A stretch of 64,000 bases of DNA from Bimastos eiseni (GCA_959347315.1 OY365810.1:10243540-10307539), one strand, 5' to 3'; positions 10,067 to 20,688 are shown, counted from the first letter of the stretch. Numbers and translations: made by a program. The notes: generated by a model not told the origin, from the letters alone.

Positions 10067-13000
10067 CTGGACAAACACAGAAACGACATCTCACGTACAA
10101 ATCTAAATATGACTACATAGAGAGAGATACAGAGTTATGTCGAGAGTGGCAGGCATAGACACATAAAGGAGACAAACGGAGTACCAGTAAATGCATCTTC
10201 AATACCATCAGGATATACACTCACTGAAGAACACGCAATTTAGTGTCTTGAGTGCAAACAATTTCAAAACAGCATTTTCAGAGAAACATCGAATAAAAGT
10301 CTCATGTCTGATTATGAATTAGTGGTAAGAGTTGGCAATATTCCAAAGCTCACAAACATGTGAGGAATTCAGCAAACATCTCTCCTCAGTCATTTGCGAT
10401 GATCAGGTTTTGTGACATGGACGATTTTTGTCTTCCTTCTTTCACTCCAACTCACTCGGTCGCTCGCTTTCCTCTTCGTAGATACATAAGGTTCTCCATT
10501 GTCCAAATCAATCAACATAATCAATCTTTTCCTTCACCTTGTTGCCTTCCCAGCATCCTTTCCTCCAGTACCGCCAGCAGCAGACCCCTTTTCTGAACAT
10601 AATTTTATTATTTACAAGCCAGAGATGTTTCCTGTTTTCAATCAATTGTAGCAAGACCTACTGTCTCCAGTAGGCCTACCTTCTCGTTCGATACTTCGTC
10701 TGTCGAGCCAATTTTCTTCATTTTTCTCCAAGTCCACATTTCAAATGCCTCTGCTATAATTCTATGAGTGCTGGGCAAGGAAGCGGGCAGATAGAAAGAG
10801 AGTGGAGGCGTTTGAAATGTGTACTCAGTAAACATTTGCACAGAATATGGTAAAGACATAAAATCAGTCATACCATGGAAAGATAATTATAATGTAACAT
10901 ACAGATTGTTTCTACTGCTTTAATTACAAATGCGCTAATAGGTGGAATGAAATTTTAGGAGTTTTCATAAATAGAGAATAAGCACAGAAAAATGACCAAT
11001 AAGCCTAAATGGCCTTTTATCTACTTCAAAATGATCCTGAGTTTCAACTGAATATTATGGCATAAAGCTAGAAAAACATTATGTAGCTCATGGTCTACGT
11101 CTCATGTGGAGTTGTGGAGCGATCGCTGGAGTGACCATGTTTTTTCAACCATTCGGTAGGGGCAACTAAGCAGTAATAGTATCAGGAAGATACTATGACA
11201 AAATTCAACGAATTCTAAAAGGAGTTTAGCTTACACGCTATATAGACTCGATCTGTTCCAGATTATCTCAAGAAATAAGATCCCGATTCATCAGCATACT
11301 GACACCGTCCAACTCTTGGCTTACTTAATATGTGACTATACATGTCACCCATCTAACACACTGACGTGTTTGTCCAAACAGTCGCTTTTAATTGGTTAAA
11401 TGCAAAGACTGAGTAATAGGGGCCTACATTGCAGATGAAATTAAATCAGAATTAGGCCTATATTGACTATTACATCAAATTTTAGCTCAGCATAAAAACT
11501 ACACATCCACATACCTGTAGGTAGTGTGGGTTTTAGAAAGGAAAGTATGTCATGAAACGACGGTCTTTCCTCGTGTGTTGACTTCCAGCAATCTAAACAT
11601 TGATACATTATAATGAGCCAGGTCTAACTTCTTTCCGAACAGTTATATTTATTATTTTATTTTACCATACACAAGAGATAAAGTCTAACCTCTGAGAAAT
11701 GCAAGTAGGCCTATGTGTGCACGCATTATTACGGCCAGCTTGTAGCTATTGAGTTACCAAAAAAAGCTTTCCAAATCGTAACACGAACTTCAATGACACA
11801 AAAGTATGAAGTCGCTGTAAGGAACATATTCTTATTTTTTTATTGTTAATTAGTCATTTCTATCTAATTTACAAGGCTTTGGTCAATGGCACAACAAACT
11901 AAAGCTACACTCAGGACATTCAAAAAATCCAATCCAATAAGAAATTTCAAAACAGGAATCGTTTTAGTTGAGAATAAAATGTCGTAAACCAACGGACTGA
12001 GCAAAACCAGCAAATACAGAGTGTGATAGAATATTTCAGTCAAACAAGGTCACTCGACAAACCAAGTAACATCTGTACATCTTACACTAATATAATATAA
12101 TATAATATTTATATTTATATTATATAATAAAATATAGTATGGTATGGTATGGTATGGCAGAGCACAGCACGGCACAAAACAATACAGCACAGCATCGCAA
12201 AGCACAGCATAACATAACATATAATGTAATGGAATGCAATATAATGAGACATAACCCAACATAATACGATATATATATATATTATATATATATTATATAT
12301 TATATATATATATTATATATATATTATATATATATATTATATATATATATATATAGGTTTGGCAGCGATTAGAGACTTACAAATAGTTTTCATTGATGTT
12401 TCTTATAAGTTTCATTCACACAATTATAAGAAATCCAGGAATGAATCCCAAATCTGAACCTAACATTGCCGGTGTTAATGATAATTAACTTAACATACAC
12501 AAAAGCATTTACAATTATTCTCACAATATATATATATATATGTATATATTGTCCTTATGGTCATTGTAATTATGTATAAATAAATAGAAAAGGCAGAATT
12601 ATTATGCATAATTTCAACTTACTTTTGAGAAGTAGCTGAAAATCTTCTGGAAATGATTGGTTTACTGGTAAATTATCCAGCTGCCCAATGATTGATTTAT
12701 GCATAATTGTTTGTGGTGTAAGATGTTTATACGGAATGTCTCCAGACAGCATCTCCCATACCACAACTCCATAGCTAAAAAGGAAGCAATCGTAATATAT
12801 CAAAATATATCAATATGTCAATTGATCCCGCGTCTATTGGTTCCCCGTCAATTGACCTCTCAATTCGTCCCAAGTCAATTGATCTCCTAATCAATTGATT
12901 CCGTAGTCAATTGATCCCATGCCTATTCGTCTCACGTCAATTAATCCCACGGCCCAATTGATACCACGTTCATGTACAACTTACGACCTTCTCTATTTAT

Positions 13001-14518
13001 TACAAGAACGATGTTGATACGATGTTAAGTATCACAAAATCTTAAAATACTAAAGATGTAAAAACCGTAATTGCACAAAGTCCTTCTCAAGCACAAGCGT
13101 CTATGCAACGCAATAAGAATGTGATCATCCACTCTCGCTGGAACTGTTGCCCTCAATTCTTGCGCTCTCCTGATCGTCATGAATTTTTTTCCCTATAGGA
13201 TTAAGACTGTCTTGGCCCAACATCGGGCATTTGCTCTTGCTGGTCCATCTATCTGAAATGACCTCTTTCCTCACTAGGAGCTAAGCTAATGGCTTTATTC
13301 TATCCATCGGTTTCTCACTCTTTAAAGGCGTTTATTTTCTCGCGGGCTTTCCATGACGCCTCTGAATCAGGGGCGCCAATCCCCTCTGAGTGATGGAAGC
13401 AAACCCCCGGTCCTAAGTACCAGGAAGGCAAGATATTCCCTCATCCTAAAACACAGAAATGTCCCCCAGCTGAAATTGGAGGTCCGGACTCCCCACACCC
13501 TATCTGGACGCCCTGCTTTGAATAGTTGGGCTATACTTCGACGGACGCTATTTAAATCGAAAGATACGATACGAATAGGTTTGACTCACCTCCAAACGTC
13601 ACTGGCTTTGGAAAACCGTTGGTCTCGAATTACTTCCGGTGCCATGTAAGCAAATGTCCCTACCAAAGACGTAGTTGTCGTATGATCATGCTGTTTGACC
13701 TCATCAAAGTCTGAAATCTTCAGAGTCGTCTTCGCGGATCGAAGATCACGAGCATCGAATGGTTTCATCAGCAGAACTGCGCGAAACAAATGTCAATAAG
13801 CTGCATTGTCTGAGATTGAATCCACTTCACAATACTGTTACAACTTAACAATCAAATAAAAAAAGGCGTTATTTGATATTCTCATGACTGCATCATTGCC
13901 GTTTATCATCATTTGTGTCTTATTTCGAACCCACAAGGTGATGTCCAGTATTGAATGGCGATTGATAATCATATTAACCTAAATATGCTAATGTTATATA
14001 AAAAATGGATATAAAGATGCAAGACGATTTCGATGAATTCACTCACTATTTGATGATTTCAAGTCTCTATGAACAATGTTTTTATCATGTAGATATACCA
14101 TTCCCTCGGAAATCTGCTTTGCCCAGTTTGTAGTGACGACAATAGGCAGCTTATTATCCGAACCCAACGACTGAAGAGTTTCATGTAACGAACCACCAGC
14201 AGCGAATTCCATCACAATGAACATTGCTTTTGGAAGTAGGCCTAGATAGACTGAGTGAATTTTCGTTACATGTTTATGTTCAAGCGATGACCAGATTCTT
14301 TGCTTTTCTTCAATGTCCCTTTTGAATTCGTCAGTAACTTTTCCAGCTGCGAATGTAGCTTGTTTAATTGCCAGTTGCATCTTATTCCGTTTAATAGGAC
14401 CATAAACATTGCTATAGGATCCTTTACTCAAATAATATTCAATAGTTGTATATTTGTTGAAGAAGTCGGAGTCAAAAGTCCCAGGTCCTCCTCTCCCAAA
14501 AAGTCGAGCAAAGGCCAT
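9234..14518 (-). CDS. MLK/TKL-like kinase fused to NHL-like beta-propeller
   Basis: Five exons (14518-14047, 13776-13590, 12774-12623, 11592-11515, 10066-9234) join in consistent phase with GT-AG borders to 573 residues. Residues about 20-292 are a protein kinase closest in motif to mixed-lineage (MAP3K, TKL) kinases: K52 in AIK, E70/E71 before the C-helix end, HRDLKSSN (150-157), GTFAYMAPEVI (197-207), SDVWSYGVVVWEML (216-229) and CWKSTHEERPSF (272-283). The glycine loop is degenerate (SKGSYSNVY) and DFG is DFD (180-182). Residues about 297-573 form five to six propeller blades, clearest at 506-533 (NHPVYLCVDGNGF, VMVADRENHRVLLLD), as in NHL repeats. No signal peptide or membrane segment is seen. 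Substrate and pathway cannot be inferred beyond likely phospho-signalling or scaffolding. The last blade is disrupted by a frameshift near 9285. The start is the ATG seven nucleotides inside an exon with a good acceptor; an upstream ATG in the unspliced frame is the alternative. Confidence 0.8.
10067..11514 (-). other. Intron 4 of kinase-propeller gene
   Basis: 1448-bp intron in phase 1. It contains no clear additional exon: skipping it keeps the frame and joins TLPT directly to DKYKPYP. It carries a CT-rich stretch at 10420-10590 and three TAGGCC-type octamers. Confidence 0.6.
11515..11592 (-). CDS. Kinase-propeller gene, coding exon 4 (78 nt)
   Basis: Short exon found from the protein motif: acceptor ATGTTTAG, then CWKSTHEERPSFHDILSFL, then donor CTACAG|GTATGT. 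It supplies subdomain XI of the kinase (Arg280) and ends the kinase domain. Its phase fits both the exon before and the propeller exon after, which ties the two domains into one reading frame. Confidence 0.85.
12131..12355. repeat. Pentanucleotide-periodic array plus (TA)n, intron 3
   Basis: From 12131 to about 12270 the sequence reads in five-base units (TATGG, CACAG, CATAA, AATGG, AATAT and others) that drift through different compositions while keeping period 5. It is followed by about 85 bp of TA/TATATT repeats to 12355. Another TATATA run is at 12527-12550. Confidence 0.85.
12623..12774 (-). CDS. Kinase-propeller gene, coding exon 3
   Basis: Acceptor GCTTCCTTTTTAG at 12775 and donor AAAA|GTAAGT at 12622. 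Encodes YGVVVWEMLSGDIPY and the region up to QLLLK, i.e. the F to H helices of the C-lobe. Confidence 0.88.
12815..12975. repeat. GTCAATTGATCCC minisatellite, intron 2
   Basis: About nine degenerate units of 16-19 bp, each around the palindromic core CAATTG (e.g. GTCAATTGATCTCCTA, GTCAATTGATCCCATG). It lies inside intron 2 of the kinase-propeller gene. Confidence 0.85.
13368..13515. mobile_element. hAT-type MITE (148 bp), intron 2
   Basis: Termini CAGGGGCGCC and GGACGCCCTG with flanking duplication CTCTGAAT / CTTTGAAT (7 of 8). Inverted relative of the 119-bp element at 5362-5480. It sits in intron 2, 75 bp upstream (+ coordinate) of the exon 2 donor. Confidence 0.8.
13590..13776 (-). CDS. 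Kinase-propeller gene, coding exon 2
   Basis: Acceptor TTTCGCGCAG at 13777 and donor GGAG|GTGAGT at 13589. Encodes the end of the catalytic loop (ILL), the DFD motif, the Thr-rich activation segment (HTTTTSLVGTF) and the APE motif. The split Ile and Ser codons are completed exactly by the neighbouring exons. Confidence 0.88.
14047..14518 (-). CDS. Kinase-propeller gene, coding exon 1
   Basis: Encodes residues 1-157 (N-lobe to HRDLKSSN). A 3' splice site (TGTGTCTAG) lies just upstream at 14526, so a 5' non-coding exon is expected further right; I did not find it. The donor is AAATA|GTGAGT at 14046. Confidence 0.85.
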
Positions 14519-14639
14519 GAAGAATCTAGACACACAAAAGTAAAGCTCTAGGTTTAAATGGACGTCATATTCGATTGTCTGATTTAAATTTCTGATTTGT
14601 TTTAATGAAGTGTTACATAATATCAAGAGAGGGCGACTT

Positions 14640-15180
14640 TCTATGAATTTATGTTACCGAAGCGCCAAAACCGACTCATTTCGCACAAAGTTTAAGACCA
14701 GGATTAACCATAACCATAACCAAATATTTTATTGGCGACTGATCAACCAATTAAAAAACAGAACAATCTAATCAGAAAACATAGGAGGGTTGGCAGAGAA
14801 GATGGGGAGGAACCCTAATGGGACCGGGGTCCCGTTAGCAAGACACCCATTACAAAATTAGTGGTAGCAGGGACGTAGTACATGCTGGCCTACAATTGAA
14901 CTTGAGTGTGCAAATTAAAATTAAAATTTTATCCTAGACTGCTGGACTTAATGTTGCAATAGGTTTCTAACTTTAGAATAAAGTTTACGCATCTGGATCA
15001 ATGCGAATAGAAATTTGATAACCAAAAGACAGTTAGCCTATATAATTTGTACCAAAACCTTTTTGTGTTTTATCTTCCTTGGAAAAACTTATAAAAATAC
15101 GACAAGACGCATTAAGTAAGAAATTACATCAAGCCGAATAGTCCAACTCTGTAATATTTATGCCTACCGATCGCAATTCG
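14640..15180. other. No recognisable gene; possible retroelement tail
   Basis: Contains AACCATAACCATAACC at about 14707-14722 followed by TATTTTATTGG, an arrangement also seen at 63637-63665. The rest shows no feature I recognise. Confidence 0.35.
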
Positions 15181-15188
15181 CAATTATG

Positions 15189-15484
15189 GTGTACGCTCGA
15201 TAATCCGAAGGTTCGATAGTCCAAAGGTTCGATAGTTCGAAGATTCCTTAGGCCTACTCCGACATTAATTTAACTAGAAGCTGGATTAACTTATGAAAAG
15301 AATGTGTAAAACCGGAAGCTGAATTAATGATAAGAGTGGTGCAATCCCGATTCTAGCCAAACAGAATTCTTTCATCAATCCAGCTGCCATTAAAACCGCA
15401 ATAGTATCAGCTATCGACCGGACACCATGCAATCTTTGGACTATCGAACCTTCGGACTATCGAATCTTTAGACTATTGACACCA
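15189..15484. mobile_element. TTCGATAGTCCGAAGG hairpin MITE, copy 1
   Basis: The left arm (15189-15245) has three tandem units of CGATAGTCCGAAGGTT type. The right arm (15431-15484) has the reverse complement, separated by about 185 bp. Ends are GGTGTACGC and GACACC. Near-identical octamers GCAATTAT and GCAATTAC lie close outside both ends. Same family as 28301-28473 and 33865-34013. Confidence 0.8.
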
Positions 15485-15949
15485 AACCGCAATTACTAAT
15501 TGAATCATTAATTGATTTATGCCAAGCTAACCCTCGACTCTTGAAGAATCTACCTTCTGATTTTTACAAGCCCTCTGCATCTTCACCAAACTCGCAGCTC
15601 ACCAACTATTATCTTGTAGTGGCTCCGCTTTAAATCGCCCCCAGATATTCCACTCTGAAGTTGCAACTCGAAGAATTAATACCGTGATCCATCCAGTCCT
15701 TCGCAGTCATAGGCCTACCTTTTTCATTTAACGGGAACTCACCTTTACCTTCTAGCCTCTCTCCACGAGAAATACTACCTATCTTAGATGCTTTTCTGCC
15801 TCCTTCTCTCTCTCCCAGACCATGTGATAACCGTCGTGTTAGTAAATACCGCAGCTATACGTAGGTCTAGTGTTAGTGGAAATCCCGGCCGTAGCCAAAA
15901 CCGCACGGCTCAAATGCCTCTGCAGCTTGCAGTCTGTACCAGTGTTTAA

Positions 15950-16480
15950 ACACAAGACCAAAGTTTCAAGACCAAGTCCAAGACAGCCATTTTCAACCCT
16001 TTCAGTTTCAACACTTGGCTTCTGCCTGAGAATATAACACTATAAATTATTTGGAATATTACACAATGAGTTTCAAGACATCAGAACAGTACGTAGAATA
16101 ACATTGTACCACGGACCTCGGTAATTGTAGTTTGACCGACAAAAAAGAAATTTTTGAAGGCAAATTTTGCAATGGCTGGCTTTGCAATTTGCAAATGCAT
16201 TTCTTCTCTATTAGTGTTAAATATAAAGATCCAGAAGTAATTGCCTTCATATCATAAATCGATAAAAATAGCGCGGACACATTCGGTGTCTCAAACACTC
16301 GAAAATAACCGACAAATTTGAGAAAATAACACTAAAACTGTGAATGACAAAGACGGTTCCTATAAGACCAAGACCGATGCATTCGCGACCAAGACCAAAA
16401 CCGCAGTTTTCTAAACTTTTCTTATCTCGAGACGGTCTCTAGTTTAAGACCACGGTCTCAAAACCACATCCCTGCTCTGC
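15950..16480. repeat. ACCAAGACC-rich region, possible element
   Basis: The two sides contain short AAGACCAAG/AGACC repeats (15955-15985; 16360-16400) and GGTCTC palindromic pieces near 16435-16460, as often seen at ends of short DNA transposons. No clean terminal repeats or target duplication could be defined. Confidence 0.35.
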
Positions 16481-16518
16481 ACATCAAGCACGTGAGACCA
16501 CCCGTCTTCATATCCCCA

Positions 16519-16729
16519 CAGCTGTGGCCGCTCAACAGTCCAGACCTCAGTCCAGCTCAGCTGACTATCAATTCTGGGGCGTACTGGAGGAATGCGTTCC
16601 CGCATTCGTGGCGTCGACCATCTAATTGGGGAGTGGCAGCTGTTTGACCACGTGATCATCGACCGGACCATCAAACAGTGGCGCCAACGTCTACGGTCGT
16701 GTGTACGTGAACAAGGAGAACATTTTTAA
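16519..16729 (+). pseudogene. Tc1/mariner (IS630-type) transposase C-terminal fragment
   Basis: Three frame-shifted pieces reconstruct the end of a DDE transposase: WPLNSPDLSP, then DYQFWGVLEE, then DHLIGEWQLFDHVIID with TIKQWRQRLRSCV, ending at TAA (16727-16729). The WPxxSPDLxPxDYxxWGxL motif carries the third acidic residue region of the mariner/IS630 family. At least two frameshifts show it is dead. The element ends were not located. Confidence 0.8.
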
Positions 16730-17456
16730 CACCAAATGTAGCTAAACTTCACTTCCTTGTCGCTCTTGCATGTTGGAAACTTCATCTCAAACGTTCGTAA
16801 ACTTGACAAAATCACCCACATTTCCAACCGGATTTAATATTACGTGTTAATATGCGCGCTCAAATTGTTCTAAAAATTTCGATTAAATGCTACAAGCTTT
16901 GACAGAGTTATAACACATTTTGTTGAGGTCTGCTATCATATGGACACAGTGCGGTCGATAAATCGCCTAAGGCAGAAAAATGAACACTTCGGGAGTAATG
17001 CCTGCTATTGCAAGATCGAAAGACACCCACTAACCGTGAAAATTTTATCGAGTTGTAAGCGACAGTTCTGCTTTTCCTTACCGATACTACAAGGTCGTAC
17101 TAGGACCTTTGTATTAACAATTTTTTGGTTAAACGTTTCAGTTAGGCCTACACTGTATTTCGAAGCAACTTCGCAGTTCTGACGTAGATGTAAATTATAT
17201 AACATCATATAACCGCTACCTTGTGTAAACATCTCAGTTCATACCCGACTGCACACAGGAAGAATCCTCCGTCGAACACAGGTGCAAGCTTAACGCTGTA
17301 GTGCGCGTCTTTATTCGAAACTACGTCATAGGCTTATGTAGGCACTGGCAAGTTAAGTCCTCCCAAACTTTTAATATTAACATAAGAATTGTGTAAACAA
17401 CATCTTATATTTTAAACACAAAAGCGTATCTGATAGGAGCAACGCGATATACAAAC
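16730..17456. other. No recognisable gene
   Basis: Mixed AT-rich sequence between the mariner fragment and repeat copy B; open frames here (up to 80 codons) have no recognisable motif. Confidence 0.5.
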
Positions 17457-17752
17457 GGATAGTCATTGTTGTGTGTTGTAATGTATGTAGGCCTATTTAG
17501 GCATTTTAAAACTCCTCTAGTAGTATTTTCGGTTGTACATAAGCACTGCTAGACAGTGCCAGTGCGCAAGGCCCCGAGAAAAGCGATGGAGGGCGTGAGA
17601 CTGTCGGATCGAAGTATTTATAAGGCGAACAGAACAGATATCTCAATCACTTCCTTATTGTTGCCGTAGAAAATTGAGTTCATAACCGACTGCAGGGCTT
17701 TGTGACGACCAACAAACAGAACAGTGATCTGCAATATTTGATGGCAATGGGC
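17457..17752. repeat. Dispersed repeat, copy B left part
   Basis: Matches 1-296 with only a few differences (e.g. TTGTGTGTTG for TTGTGTTG). Homology stops at GATGGCAATGGG, after which 4.5 kb of other sequence intervenes before the second part resumes at 22260. Confidence 0.95.
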
Positions 17753-17891
17753 TCATAATTTGAGATAGGATATCGATAAGCTGAAGAAGGTAGAGATGAG
17801 GGCAAAAAAATGATAAAACGATTCAGTAAATTGACATACGAAGAAAGATGGATGAAATGCGAATTAATAGGACCTAACCCTGGAAAGACGA

Positions 17892-18107
17892 AGGATCAGA
17901 GGAGACTTAATAGAGACATACAAGATTGTAACGGGAAAGGATACGGGTTCAGCACGCGAACGCTTTAAATTCTCCATCGATGATAGAACTAGAGGTCACA
18001 TGTATAAGGTCTTGAAGAAACCGGATGGGCCGATAAAGCAGAGGTTCTTCAGTGCCAGGGTGGTTAATCCATGGAATGAATTTGATGTATGTGAACTCTG
18101 TTGCAAC
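17892..18107 (+). pseudogene. LINE reverse-transcriptase C-terminal fragment
   Basis: Seventy-two stop-free codons read RIRGDLIETYKIVTGKD, then DDRTRGHMYKVLKKPD, then RFFSARVVNPWNEF. This is the C-terminal signature of CR1/Jockey-type LINE proteins (RGDLIETYKI...RGHxxKxxK...RFFxxRVVNxWN). It starts within a wrong-frame segment and is truncated after the WNEF. It lies in the segment that splits repeat copy B, on the strand opposite to the RT pieces at 18477-19298. Confidence 0.85.
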
Positions 18108-18426
18108 ATTCAAGGTGAAACCAAATAAATGTGGATACTATAGGACGGAGGAGGAAGATGGAAAAGTGGTACGTGGTTCTCACACAGAAGCAATTCTCCT
18201 GAACCACTCTAGATCACCGTTATGTTATGTTAATACTCAAAGCGATAGCAGATGAAAGACTATGGTTGTAACGACATTAGAGGAAACAAACAAGTAAATC
18301 TTCTGATGGATATCAGGCGCCTTATAAATAGGCGATAGTAAAATGAACGGGTCCAATGAGCACAACTCCAGCAAATGCCTCAGGATGCTCTAAACCAGTT
18401 TTGAAAGCAATAGTTCCACCCTAAAT

Positions 18427-18535
18427 GCATCAAAACATGTCTGTCTACCTGTCTGTCTTTCTGTCCGTCCGTCTGTCTATCTATCTGTCTGTTTGTCTGT
18501 CTTTCTGTCTGTCCGTGCGTCCAATACAAAAGAGA
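18427..18535. repeat. (CTGT)n microsatellite
   Basis: CTGTCTGTCTTTCTGTCCGTC-type tetranucleotide run of about 100 bp, overlapping the 3' side of the RT fragment. Confidence 0.95.
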
Positions 18536-18707
18536 GCGACAACATGCCATCAAGGGTGACATCCAAGTCACAGACACTGAATGAATATGTGAAGTTAGGG
18601 TACATGTACACTGAGGTTAGAAGTAGGAGTTCAAGATCAAGGAGCTTGTGTTTGGAGCCAAACCATATTAGTTGAGTTTTAAAGGGATTAAGGTCGTGAG
18701 CAACCAT
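18535..18707 (-). pseudogene. LINE RT fragment (post-YADD region)
   Basis: Minus strand reads LNPFKTQLIWFGSKHKL, then FSVCDLDVTLDGMLSLS. This matches the segment after the YADD box in CR1-like reverse transcriptases (LNxxKTQLIWFGTxxxL...VRDLGVTLDxxLSM). Probably the continuation of the palm fragment at 18972-19298, with the YADD region lost or scrambled between. Confidence 0.85.
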
Positions 18708-18971
18708 GATTCGCAGAGCATATAATGATTATCTTATGCGGACGTATTAGGCCCTGTGCGCTCCATTTGTGCTTCAAAGCCGGAGCTTTTATATGTACTC
18801 ATGACAAGTTGACAACCCCATAATATCATGCTCTGAACCCAAGAATACCTGATACCTCTGCTGATGCTACCTTCTTTTCTCCCCGCCAGGACGGCGAACG
18901 ACCATCTCCTGAGTCTTCCTTTGATTAAAACTCATACTGCAGCATTTAGTTCTTCACTGATCGTGTCCCTG

Positions 18972-19298
18972 TTAATGACTGGTACTAACAGTAAATATTA
19001 TCAGTGTATTGACAATGCTCTTTCTGGATGGACTGACAGTTTTATATTTCGAAATGGCAGTGACGAAGTTCAGAGGGCCGAGACAAGGGCCCTGAACAAT
19101 GCTAGTGCTGATGTAAGTGGCCCCAGAGGTTGCTCCATTATATTTTATTCTGTGACTGCGGTCTGTCAAAATTCTCAAGAAGGATACAAACCAGTCATGC
19201 GAACAGTCTGAAATGAGCAGCTCAGCCAGTTGCTCCGTAAGATACTCGTACGTGTGTCTGAATAAATCAAAAGCTTCGCAGAAGTCTAGAGCTATCAT
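18972..19298 (-). pseudogene. LINE RT palm fragment
   Basis: Minus strand reads IALDFCEAFDLFRHT, then LRILTDRSHRIKYNG and STSIVQGPCLGPLNFV. This is the fingers/palm segment of a CR1-like reverse transcriptase (LDFSKAFDTVRH...FLxxRxxRxxxxG...SIVQGSxLGP). The first catalytic Asp is present, and the segment ends before YADD. Confidence 0.85.
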
Positions 19299-19323
19299 AT
19301 GAAAGCAACGGTTGTCTTTGAGA

Positions 19324-19687
19324 CGTTCCGTAGGGCCCTGGGTCAGGGCTATTTGTAAGGGCTGCGGTGGTAGACTCCGTGTGGCAGAGCGCCCACATAG
19401 TTTTGCTCATGATTATGTAATTTATGTCCAAGTACAATATATGTATGTTCTTCCGTATGTATGTATTTATAAGTTTATATATACCTATATATATATATAA
19501 ATTTATATATACTGACCGTGTGCTTCTGCATAATATGTGTTACTATATATATATATATATTTATATCTTGTATTCATGACATGTGTATACATTGCAACCG
19601 AGGACGCTATTAGGTCTATATGCTTTTTATGCAACAATTGTAGAGCGGGTGCGAGTTTCACGACCGTAACGGAATCTGAAACGAGTG
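19324..19687. repeat. Direct repeat (left) of LTR-like pair
   Basis: 364 bp strongly similar to 20689-21059 in the same orientation: both start CGTTCCGTAGGGCCCTGGG and end GAATCTGAAACGAGTG, and differ mainly in an internal AT-rich microsatellite. The two copies flank a 1-kb interval with a single minus-strand ORF. Confidence 0.93.
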
Positions 19688-20454
19688 ATGGATACGCCCT
19701 TAATTATTTTTTGGACGTACCAGCCTCTGTGTCTCACAACTTCGCATGGTTCGGACACTTTGACCTGATAACCACAAAGGTCTGGGGTAGTGAGCAGTTG
19801 AGCCCTGTGTGCTCTGCTCTCAGGTCCGCCCAAGTGGACGCGCACACACGTTGCAGACGGGGCAGGCACATCCGCTGTCAGAGGGCCAAACTGTCTGTTC
19901 AGCTCCGCCCTAACCAGTGGAGCGTTAACTTTAGATAAACAAACGCCAATAAACTCGATAAACAGCCGGTTCTCGACAGACCGGTTTATCGTCACACGGG
20001 CGGGAGGGGCCTTCTCCGCTGCCGTCACCAGTGCGGCAGGTTCGACGCTCTTCGGAACGCTTGGCAGGTTCCGCCTCACTGGGACTTTTGCCGATTTCAT
20101 CATCGGCTTCTGAACCGTAGTCCTACTGTCCTTACGGTAGGAATCCAGATTTGCCTCAGTTTTGCGAATTTTTCTTCGCTTCTCGCGCTTGGCAGCTTTT
20201 TCTGCCTTACTGGTGACGGTCTTATACTCGACCCCTCTACCATCATTGTCTGAGTCATTTTCAGACTCAGTTGTACAAATAAAAAATTTGCTTCCGCTAC
20301 CGTCGGACTCGTCACTGCGGCTCGCCCGTTTTTTGGACGGGGTCAACACCGTCATGTCCATCGGCGTGCCAGCATCGGGTCGAGCTCGAGGCTCAGACCC
20401 GGAGGCGAGAAGTCTCTCGCTAGAACTCATGTCCAGCGAGAGGCGCGTACGCAA
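19627..20454 (-). CDS. Unidentified ORF between direct repeats, possibly retroelement ORF1
   Basis: 275 codons, intact, on the minus strand. The N-terminus is Ser/Arg-rich and polar, followed by an acidic patch (TESENDSDNDGRG), a very basic stretch (KAEKAAKREKRRKIRKTEA) and a compact C-terminal part (about 150-250) with alternating hydrophobic pattern (RLFIEFIGVCLS, CVRVHLGGPESRA). This layout recalls nucleic-acid-binding ORF1/gag-like proteins of retroelements, but I cannot assign a family. The last 20 or so codons lie inside the left direct repeat. No polymerase or protease is nearby in the same orientation, so the unit would be non-autonomous. GC content and codon choice differ from the AT-rich surroundings. 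Confidence 0.55.
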   Translation of the reverse strand: MRTRLSLDMSSSERLLASGSEPRARPDAGTPMDMTVLTPSKKRASRSDESDGSGSKFFICTTESENDSDNDGRGVEYKTVTSKAEKAAKREKRRKIRKTEANLDSYRKDSRTTVQKPMMKSAKVPVRRNLPSVPKSVEPAALVTAAEKAPPARVTINRSVENRLFIEFIGVCLSKVNAPLVRAELNRQFGPLTADVPAPSATCVRVHLGGPESRAHRAQLLTTPDLCGYQVKVSEPCEVVRHRGWYVQKIIKGVSITRFRFRYGRETRTRSTIVA

Positions 20455-20688
20455 TTTTAATCTAAGCTAGTACAGTTACGTTAGACTAAAACTAGTTATA
20501 TTTAAGCAACAGTTAAATCGATACAATATCTAAGATTTAAAATATCTAAACGCAAGATTAGAGACGATCACATAGTAGACAAAGCAATTTAATCTAATAT
20601 CTAACGACTAGAAAATAGAAATATAAAATCACAAATGTATATTCAAACACGTGTACGACTCACCGCGTGTAACCTTTCTTTGTCTTCC

